Of a DNA stretch of 15,773 bases, positions 9,701-14,123 are shown in pieces. The DNA lies in NCBI GenBank assembly GCA_910588625.1, contig CAJUQN010000067.1:1-15773 (forward strand), given 5' to 3'. How positions within the stretch are numbered: position 1 is the stretch's first letter; each line of letters begins with the position of its first letter. The stretch is from an uncultured Oscillospiraceae bacterium (GTDB lineage: Bacteria; Bacillota; Clostridia; Oscillospirales; Oscillospiraceae). The notes beneath the pieces are model-generated. The model did not search any database. It was given only the letters and a program-made list of their open reading frames with translations, and was not told the DNA's origin. Both the position numbers and the translations under genes were made by a program.

Positions 9701-11662
9701 TGGAACAAGAGAGCTGGTGGGCTGGTAATCCGCAAGCTGGATTCCGTCACCAAGCAGCCGCTGTCCGGTGTGGAATTTGAGCTGACCTATGCTGGCGGCG
9801 GCTATGTGGACACCGCCAACGGCCACTTGTCCAGCAATGGCCTGTATACCACCAATGCCAACGGAGAAATCCGAATTTCCGGCGTGGTGGGTACTATCGT
9901 GGTCAAGGAAACCAGGACGATTCCCGGCTACACCATTGACGAGGCCACCCGGACGCAGACGGTGGAAGTGCGCCCGGAGGACACGCAGACCCTCACCTTC
10001 TACAACGCTCCCCAGCAAACCCTCACCATCCAGAAGTATGTGGACGGCACCACCGATCCCATCCAGGGTGTGACCTTCCTCGTCACCGACAGCTCTGGTG
10101 CGGTTATGGGGCCGAACAACGGCGAGTATATCACCGATAGGAACGGGCGCATTGTTCTCACCGATCTGACCCCCGGCACAACCATCACCGCCAAGGAAAC
10201 CAAGACCGCCAGCGGCTATGTGCTGGATACCACACCGCAGTCCATCCTCATCAAGCAGGGGAACGCGCAGAGTCTCACCTTCTTCAACAAGGCCGAGGGC
10301 GGACTGGAGCTTATCAAGGTTTCCGAGAGCGACAAATCCAAGCGCATCCCCGGCGTGTCCTTTGAGATCAGGAAGATGGACGGTGCGCTGGTGGATACCA
10401 TTACCACCGATAAGCAGGGCCGCGCCCATCTGGACCTGGATGCCGGAGACTACTACGCTGTGGAGATCGAGGCGGCGAAGGGTTTTGAGTTGGACGCTAC
10501 CCCCACCTACTTCACCATCCAGGACGGCAAAGCCACAACCGTCACCATTACCAACAAGGCTTTCAGCGGCATTTTGATTCATAAGACCGACAGCGTGACC
10601 GGGAAGGGCATCCAAGGGGTAACATTCCTGCTGTACGACAGCGCTAACACCCCCGTGGGCCAGTACACTTCCGACAACAGCGGGTACGTCTACATTGAAA
10701 ACTTGACCACCTCCGGCCGTTACTACCTGCGGGAGCTGGAAAACGAGGGCTATATCCCCGATACGCAGATGAAAACCGTGTATGTCACTGCCGGAGAGAC
10801 CACGCTGGTGGAGTGGAAGAATACGCCCATTACGGCGCAGATTCAGATCGTAAAAAAATCCGCTGATTACAACCCCACCAACGGTCTGCCGGAGGGGACG
10901 CTGCTGGAGGGGGCCGTGTTCGAGATTTACGATAAGGCCAGCAATCTGGTGGATACCATCAAAACCGACAGCCGTGGTCTGGCGGCGTCCAAGCCCCTGC
11001 CCCTGGGCCGCTACACCATTCGGGAGGTCAAGGCTCCCGCAAATTATGGTGTGAACGATACGGTTCTCACTGCTTATTTGGAGCATGAGGGCCAGATCGT
11101 GCGCTTTGAAGTGACCAACAAGGCATTGACCACCGGCGTATCCATCACTAAGACCGGTCCCAAGGAGGTCATGGGCGGACAGCCGGTGCGCTATGTGTTC
11201 TCTGGCATCGCTAACAGCTCCAATGTCCGTCTGGACAGCTTCTATTGGAGGGACACCCTGCCTGCGGAGGTGCGGCTGGATACCGTTGTTACCGGAACCT
11301 ATAACCGCCCTGGCAATTACAAGATCGTTTACCGGGTCAACGGCGGCGAATATCAGACATTGGCGGATAACCTGTCCACCAGCCGGAATTACACCCTGGC
11401 TGCGTCTCCTGTTGCCCTGGGGCTGGCCTCCAATGAGCGAGTGACCGAGATCATGTTTGTGTTTGGTCAGGCCCCCGCTGGCTTCGCCCAGGTGGAAAAG
11501 CCCTACATCTATTGCACCGCCCGTTCCGGCCTGCCTGCCGGAGCCTTTGTAAATAAGGCTGATGTAGGCGGCGTTTACAATGGCGAGTGGATTCAGGCGG
11601 TGTCCCGCTGGGTGACGAACATCTACGGGAAATCCACCACACTGCCCCGGACGGGCTATTAA
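3758..11662 (+). CDS. Giant thioester/CnaB-repeat surface adhesin ending in LPRTG
   Basis: This 2634-residue cell-surface fibre protein has a signal peptide (1-31, Ala-Leu-Ala). An N-terminal thioester (TQXA-type) domain covers about 37-240, with candidate cross-link residues Cys75 (MGFCAEK) and Gln143 (VQAIVW). Residues 245-2455 form 23 SpaA/CnaB-like domains of about 96 residues. Each opens with a strand bearing Lys, has a Glu before the A-P-x-G-Y-like turn, and closes with Asn (20 units) or Asp (3 units), the triad for internal isopeptide bonds. A DUF11-like domain follows (about 2456-2620; VSITKTGPKEV, DTLPAEVRLD), then LPRTG at 2629-2633 and a single Tyr. The hydrophobic helix and basic tail that normally follow LPXTG are absent. 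A Gly/Ser-rich insert lies at 1662-1687. The start is supported by AAAGGAG at 3740-3746. It is probably the substrate of the sortase at 1793. The domain reading is strong; the binding target is unknown. Confidence 0.95.
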   Translation: MKKIRFSLTRITAMLLVLVCILGLLPATALAASPSSIKMDDCTHNGVKYESPALGTCHLHQMHFGLNGKSTMGFCAEKGKGMGWSLEGHTWGNPQSISDPTVKTMMAFFYAHSTGVFTDQAHALNVDDVWDSDYTWTMNAWVQAIVWRYKAGLLADPVTACAEELLYVYNNLEHTSYTSIDDTMDGRSFRDRAQYILDLGAQGVWGDCAVYEYAYTGPGSNYHPASDVQAIMIGELNITREKYDLTVKKVDSTNPNKGLPGARFKVTSENGTYSKEIVTGSGGTYTLSALEAGTYAVTELEAPEGYEIDNAGPQYVVLPSNGNNTVTVTFADSPEITGEGSIRKVDADDPTKGLAGAVIKIEGVDNDFTGTFITGEGGYLTDVPWKDMPIGSYTAEEVTPPEGYTKSPDVNKTKQSFRWDGKSDIALVFENDAKVKVKLIKLDDSDNPLPGAVFNIIKDGQIVGTEATKADGSITVTDVTEGMYAFVEVSAPAPYATLTEPVIAHVDQATINGGGTVTVTASDKRLPNLTILKRDAQTGDVIPNTHFEIKGIHYGYHNDVTTGADGRAVLSNIPVDSYEVVEKSVPAPYVVGDEPTQTIWLEAGDNKELIFDNFKQPLLKITKIEKGTGNPIPGTVFLLEAIDGDYRHEVTTEASGSVELRVAPGSYRVTEKSVPEPYCISDKPTQTISLNGGDEKEVIFENLKKPELTISKVDADSGKPVPGTVFTVKAINGDYQDDWTTGEDGKATLRVAPGTYEVTEKSVPAPYYLPDKDKDRVQTISLHPGDEKTLVFRNHKAPELTIFKEDSVAGAPIEGAKFHVTYTSNGEAAEAPGSIDYGYIFTDARGEIKVHEQGKKMYPGEYTVTEVAPAPGFQMKEPTTQKVIIHGGESKTLTFQNEPLNGIIVEKYDSVTHEALPGCTFQLRYLGGTSGTGGTVIGQKVTGKNGTAIWTGLQSGTYVVEEVDPADGYSIINASETVFLADSGEQSVITVRFDNAPDGILLVRKVCSVNPSITLQDAEFKIMYADGSLIGDSNGIYRTDENGEIRIPGLKPGKSVVVTETRAPAGFIIDTQSQTVQIKEGRTVTLAFKNQPKGSMIIQKRDSQTGQPLPGAEFRVATAAGCEVGLDGVIGTSTLTQNGLFVTDSNGEIRVTNLAPGAYVVTETKAPAGYVMDSPSTNVVIGANGDTQTIIITNTPKGGLIVEKYDSVTKLPLSGAQFKITNANGELTPDNEGLTSSNGLYTTDRGGQIVLSKLLPGTYVVSEVKAPDNYQADPTPQTVVVNAGDTQTLRFYDDPLCTLTILKRDAVTKKPLKGAEFLVRDSEGRAIGPNNGRYITGTDGTATVSGLAPNATIVVSESKAPTGYIKDETPKNIVVRTGVANSLIFDNEPATTLIIRKFIEGTENEPLSGVCFKVVDGSGAAVGPDDGTYYTDKAGEIVLGGIEPGTTVIAREIKTVEGYVLDGTPQDILIKAGQVQQLTFWNKRAGTLVIQKKDSVSGNLIAGAQFQLTYASGGYVDNDNGHLSSNGLYTTDDKGEIRVSGVTGTIVAKEVKAAPGYVIDQSTQTQTVTVNPEDTQTLVFLNEPLCSLTLTKLDSVTGKPVPNTEFTVKDGNGNIIGRYVTGKDGTVVVTGLVPGSTVVVTESRVPDGYVLDTTPKTIIVKNGSGNSIVNGGSGNGSGSSGGSSGGNDLTFENDPKMTLTIHKYIEGTANEPLAGVAFKVVDGSGKPLNPDGGIYYTNNAGEIVLEGLEPGTTITAQEVKTVDGYVLDGRPQSIRIEAGKAQNLTFWNKPAGSLIIRKLDKQTGKPLAGVEFELTYAGGGYVDTDNGHLSSKGLYTTDDHGEIHISGIVGTVIVKETRPLSGYTIEPGRESQTVTVNPQETQTLTFYNIPANTLTIQKYIDGSRNEPLAGVEFLVTDSTGAVVGPNNGYYTTDNDGRIVISGLTPGTTITAKETKTVDGFILDGQPQSIAIKEGEAQSLTFWNKRAGGLVIRKLDSVTKQPLSGVEFELTYAGGGYVDTANGHLSSNGLYTTNANGEIRISGVVGTIVVKETRTIPGYTIDEATRTQTVEVRPEDTQTLTFYNAPQQTLTIQKYVDGTTDPIQGVTFLVTDSSGAVMGPNNGEYITDRNGRIVLTDLTPGTTITAKETKTASGYVLDTTPQSILIKQGNAQSLTFFNKAEGGLELIKVSESDKSKRIPGVSFEIRKMDGALVDTITTDKQGRAHLDLDAGDYYAVEIEAAKGFELDATPTYFTIQDGKATTVTITNKAFSGILIHKTDSVTGKGIQGVTFLLYDSANTPVGQYTSDNSGYVYIENLTTSGRYYLRELENEGYIPDTQMKTVYVTAGETTLVEWKNTPITAQIQIVKKSADYNPTNGLPEGTLLEGAVFEIYDKASNLVDTIKTDSRGLAASKPLPLGRYTIREVKAPANYGVNDTVLTAYLEHEGQIVRFEVTNKALTTGVSITKTGPKEVMGGQPVRYVFSGIANSSNVRLDSFYWRDTLPAEVRLDTVVTGTYNRPGNYKIVYRVNGGEYQTLADNLSTSRNYTLAASPVALGLASNERVTEIMFVFGQAPAGFAQVEKPYIYCTARSGLPAGAFVNKADVGGVYNGEWIQAVSRWVTNIYGKSTTLPRTGY
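8741..8820 (+). repeat. Gly/Ser-rich low-complexity insert within CnaB unit 15
   Basis: About 26 codons (residues 1662-1687), mostly GGN, AGC and AAC, encode a run rich in Gly, Ser and Asn. The related unit 12 has no such run. It sits just before the last strand of the unit, which carries the isopeptide Asn. Confidence 0.8.
9182..9230 (+). repeat. 49-base perfect direct repeat, copy 1
   Basis: These 49 bases, from the codons for GVEFELTYAGGGYVDT in CnaB unit 17, recur without a mismatch at 9767-9815. The spacing is 585 bases, exactly one A-B block. Flanking codons differ at synonymous sites, so the identity may reflect recent duplication or gene conversion. Confidence 0.9.
9767..9815 (+). 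repeat. 49-base perfect direct repeat, copy 2
   Basis: This is the second copy of the repeat at 9182-9230, in CnaB unit 19. Recombination between the two would remove exactly 195 codons in frame, that is, one A-B domain pair. Confidence 0.9.
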
Positions 11663-11689
11663 CTCCAATTAACCACACATCATTCGTTT

Positions 11690-11726
11690 GCCCCGGAAGG
11701 ACTTGTTCCTTCCGGGGCTTCTTTTT
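11690..11726 (+). terminator. Strong intrinsic terminator after the adhesin
   Basis: A perfect 12-base-pair stem, GCCCCGGAAGGA (11690-11701) with TCCTTCCGGGGC (11707-11718), has a five-base loop and is followed by TTCTTTTT. It lies 27 bases after the adhesin stop and ends just before the next ribosome site. Confidence 0.92.
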
Positions 11727-11744
11727 GCGTCTAAGGAGGTTTAA

Positions 11745-12539
11745 TTGACGAAAACAAACGAAAACGGCAACTTTTATCACGCTGTCAGCCTGAGCGGTGG
11801 AAAAGATAGTTCGTGCGTTTTGCTCCTGATGATTGAGAAGGGAATGCCCATTGACTGCGTACTCTATGCGGATACCGGCATGGAATTTCCTGAAATGGAG
11901 GAACATATTGCCAAACTGGACAGTTTGCTTTTTCGGGAGCGTGGCATCCATATCACCACTTTGCGCCATCCCCACAGCTTCGAGTGGATGATGTTTGAGA
12001 TTCCCCAGCAGCAAAAACGGGCTATTGAGCGCCGTATCGCGAAAGGTCAGCCTTTGACGGGCTATGGCTGGCCCGGTATGAGGGTACGCTGGTGTACTGG
12101 ACAGCGCAAAACACACCTGATTCGGAAAGAGGCCAACCGGCTGAAGCAGGAGAAGGGGAAGAACGCCCTGCACTATATTGGAATCGCCGCTGACGAGGCC
12201 CACCGATGTAAAGATGATCCGCAGAATCGCTATCCTCTGGTGGACTGGAAGATCACCGAGGCTCAGGCATTGCAGATTTGTTACAGCCGGGGCTTTGACT
12301 TTGGCGGGCTGTATAAGATTTACCGCCGTGCTTCTTGCTGGTGCTGTCCCCTGCAACGCATTGACGAGCTGCGGAAACTGCGGACCCACCACCCGGAGCT
12401 GTGGGCGCGGTTGCGGGATATGGACAACCGGGCGCGGACCATGTTCGGCCCCGGCCCCCTGGGACAGTTCAAGAAAGATTGGAGCGTGGAACGGCTGGAG
12501 GAACGCTTTGCCCGTGAGGAAAAGGCAGAGCGCAAGTGA
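11745..12539 (+). CDS. PP-loop ATPase of the PAPS reductase family
   Basis: The 264-residue protein belongs to the adenine nucleotide alpha-hydrolase group that includes PAPS reductases. Visible motifs are the PP-loop SGGKDSS (17-23), YADTGMEFPE typical of CysH/CysD-like enzymes, RWCTGQRK with Cys117, GIAADEAHRC, and a Cys cluster C-W-C-C-P (Cys198, Cys200, Cys201). These Cys residues could bind a metal or an Fe-S cluster, or handle sulfur (inference). I chose TTG at 11745 because AAGGAGG lies at 11733-11739 and the next ATG (11829) would cut off the PP-loop. No other sulfate-assimilation gene is nearby, so a standard PAPS reductase role is unlikely; a nucleic-acid modification role is possible but unproven. 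It is cytoplasmic, with a basic C-terminus. Confidence 0.85.
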   Translation: MTKTNENGNFYHAVSLSGGKDSSCVLLLMIEKGMPIDCVLYADTGMEFPEMEEHIAKLDSLLFRERGIHITTLRHPHSFEWMMFEIPQQQKRAIERRIAKGQPLTGYGWPGMRVRWCTGQRKTHLIRKEANRLKQEKGKNALHYIGIAADEAHRCKDDPQNRYPLVDWKITEAQALQICYSRGFDFGGLYKIYRRASCWCCPLQRIDELRKLRTHHPELWARLRDMDNRARTMFGPGPLGQFKKDWSVERLEERFAREEKAERK

Positions 12540-12547
12540 CACATCAT

Positions 12548-12615
12548 CTTCTCCGCCGTTTGGTAGTCCCGCCTTAGTTTTTCCCGCTCATATAACACAA
12601 AATCACGAAAAGGAG
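12548..12615 (+). repeat. Leader repeat, copy B
   Basis: This is the partner of copy A at 753-826. The block 12548-12578 matches it at 25 of 31 positions, including the identical gtcccgccttagt; the A-rich block 12596-12615 runs into AAAAGGAG. It begins nine bases after the PAPS-reductase-like stop and precedes the unrecognised gene at 12627. Confidence 0.7.
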
Positions 12616-12626
12616 GCAGACCCTCT

Positions 12627-13604
12627 ATGAACTATGAGATAAAGCGTCCGCTGATGAAAGTGATCGACAAATGCCTGCTGGACCACGCTGCCGCTGTCGG
12701 CACAAAAGAGGGCGGGCCGGACATTGAAGATGTGTACCGGCTGCAAAACTTGTCTAAAATTCACTACTATTTGAAGGAGGAACATGACTTTCTGGCCGAT
12801 GAAGTAACAGCCCTGCTGCAATTTACTGACCCGCTGACCGTGGCGCTGGAGTGCTGGAAAGAACAGGACCACCCATGGGAGTTTCCCATCTGCGACATAC
12901 TCTATGCGATCAAGGCGTATGAGCGATTCCCACTGGTGAACCCGGCTGGCTATGTCCAGCAGAAGGTGGATCAAATCCAATCCCTGAAAGACCGGCTGGA
13001 CCGGAATATGTCTGACTTTCGGGCGGAGCTGCTGGGCATGGACAAGATGGAGATCATTGCCATGAGTGCAGAAATCTCTGCCATGCAGGGAGCGCACAAT
13101 TTTATGAAGAAATACTTCAAATTTGAGCCGGGTAATGCTGAAATTTTACTCCGCATGGAAAACCCCCTGAAATTTGTCGCGACCCAATGGCGGTCTGATG
13201 TGGCTGAACTGTTTGATATGAACGCTCAGGTGGGAGAGGCGATTGTGGAGGCGGGCAAGGAGGCCGCAGTCCTGCGGTATTTTGCTGCGCCGGAACAGAG
13301 ACAGGCTATTTCCGCCGAAGTGCAGGCCACATTGCAAATGCTGGTGGACACCGACCTGAAGCTGTACGGCGAGGTAACGGGAGACACCTTGGAGGCGATC
13401 CAGACACAGGGCTTTCTTTTGCGGGACGGCGCTTTGATAAAAGCGGACCCGGTACAGATTGGAGAGGTCCAGAGTGGACGGGAGCCTGCCGCAATATCTG
13501 ATTCGGTAAAGCCCTCTCTGCGCGGCCAGCTCCACGAAAAAATGCGGGAAGCGGGTCAGCGCCCGCCCCCGTCAGAACATCCCAAGGGCGGCGAGGCTCG
13601 CTGA
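12627..13604 (+). CDS. Unrecognised ICE protein, cytoplasmic
   Basis: I do not recognise this 325-residue protein. It has no signal peptide or membrane segment. The first 110 residues are mixed charged and hydrophobic (DIEDVYRLQNLSKIHYYLKE, WEFPICDILYAIKAYERFPL). A Met- and Gln-rich, probably helical middle follows (about 110-250, with MDKMEIIAMSAEISAMQGAH), and the C-terminal tail is basic and Pro-rich (RGQLHEKMREAGQRPPP). The ATG is supported by AAAGGAGG at 12609-12616. It lies 39 bases before pcfB, whose leader shares the AAGGAGGCAGA element, so the two are probably co-transcribed transfer genes. A role near the coupling protein is inferred from position only. Confidence 0.75.
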   Translation: MNYEIKRPLMKVIDKCLLDHAAAVGTKEGGPDIEDVYRLQNLSKIHYYLKEEHDFLADEVTALLQFTDPLTVALECWKEQDHPWEFPICDILYAIKAYERFPLVNPAGYVQQKVDQIQSLKDRLDRNMSDFRAELLGMDKMEIIAMSAEISAMQGAHNFMKKYFKFEPGNAEILLRMENPLKFVATQWRSDVAELFDMNAQVGEAIVEAGKEAAVLRYFAAPEQRQAISAEVQATLQMLVDTDLKLYGEVTGDTLEAIQTQGFLLRDGALIKADPVQIGEVQSGREPAAISDSVKPSLRGQLHEKMREAGQRPPPSEHPKGGEAR

Positions 13605-13643
13605 CCCCGCCCGCCGCCGCTTGCAGGAAGGAGGCAGATCACT

Positions 13644-14123
13644 ATGCAGGACGAAGTGCGGGATAAATCCGTAGCCTTGGCAATCAAGGTGGGCAAGACT
13701 GGCGGCAGGCTGACCGCCGATCTGCTCAAATGGGCTATTCGGAAGTATCTGGCGCAGTCCCATAATCCGAAAATCCACCACGGTAAACAGAGTGTGAAGC
13801 AGCTTGTGGGCCAGGGCGTTGGCGTTAAAAACATTGAGATCAATGAGAAGAACATCAAGAGCTTTGAGAACGTGGCGAAAAAATACGGCGTGGATTTTGC
13901 TCTGAAAAAGAACCCGGATAAGGGCGAATACTACGTTTTTTTCAAAGCGCGGGATGACGACGCTATGCAAGCCGCCTTTGCCGAATACGCCGCTAAAACC
14001 ATGAAACGCAAAGCCCCGGAGAAGCCGTCTGTACGGCAGGCGCTCTCCCACTTCAAGGAGGTTGCACGGAGTATGACCCAGGATACCGTCAAGGACCGGG
14101 ACAGAGGGGAGCGTGGACTGTGA
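13644..14123 (+). CDS. pcfB: PcfB family protein (DUF3801)
   Basis: The 159-residue protein matches the PcfB / DUF3801 family. It has the opening VRDKSVALAIKVGKTGGRLT, a helical ALLKW-like segment, a GKQSVKQLVGQGVGVKNIEI block, then KNIKSFENVAKKYGVDFALKK and YYVFFKARDDDAMQAAFAEY. It is soluble and basic at the C-terminus. PcfB is encoded next to the coupling protein in pCF10 and in many ICEs and is thought to help conjugative transfer; its exact activity is not settled. The ATG is supported by AAGGAGG at 13628-13634. Its stop overlaps the GTG of the coupling-protein gene by four bases (GTGA), so the two are probably translationally coupled. Confidence 0.9.
   Translation: MQDEVRDKSVALAIKVGKTGGRLTADLLKWAIRKYLAQSHNPKIHHGKQSVKQLVGQGVGVKNIEINEKNIKSFENVAKKYGVDFALKKNPDKGEYYVFFKARDDDAMQAAFAEYAAKTMKRKAPEKPSVRQALSHFKEVARSMTQDTVKDRDRGERGL

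Larger units (their letters stand above)
7643..10294 (+). repeat. Higher-order repeats of CnaB units (C-A-B, C-A-B, A-B, A)
   Basis: CnaB units 12-20 fall into three sub-types. C begins LC[TS]LT and contains a GRY-[IV]TG-x-DGT strand; A contains PGTT and FWNK or FFNK; B contains NGHLSS and a TQT-rich end. They run C-A-B (7643-8509), C-A-B (8510-9427), A-B (9428-10012) and A (10013-10294). The A-B period is 195 codons (585 bases). This points to growth by duplication of multi-domain blocks. Confidence 0.85.

Noticed and set aside
7643..10294. CRISPR array or satellite DNA
   Set aside because: The periodicity is protein-coding (about 96-residue domains), with no short identical repeats and unique spacers.
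9242..11668. Second long antisense open frame (808 codons)
   Set aside because: It is the continuation of the same antisense register, broken only by one CTA codon in the adhesin at 9242-9244. It is a product of codon bias.
11657..11690. A frameshift hiding the missing sorting tail of the adhesin
   Set aside because: No frame after LPRTG encodes a hydrophobic segment, and the terminator begins 27 bases after the stop.
11745..12539. A DndC-type DNA phosphorothioation gene
   Set aside because: The PP-loop fits, but no DndB, DndD or DndE partner is present, and the motifs fit the broader PAPS-reductase family equally well.
11451..12542. Antisense open frame across the PAPS-reductase-like gene
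   Set aside because: The sense gene has clear PP-loop motifs; the antisense frame crosses the terminator and shows no family pattern.
12178..12630. 150-codon + frame overlapping the end of the PAPS-reductase-like gene
   Set aside because: It is out of frame with the conserved motifs, has an Arg/Cys/Trp-rich shadow composition and no ribosome site.
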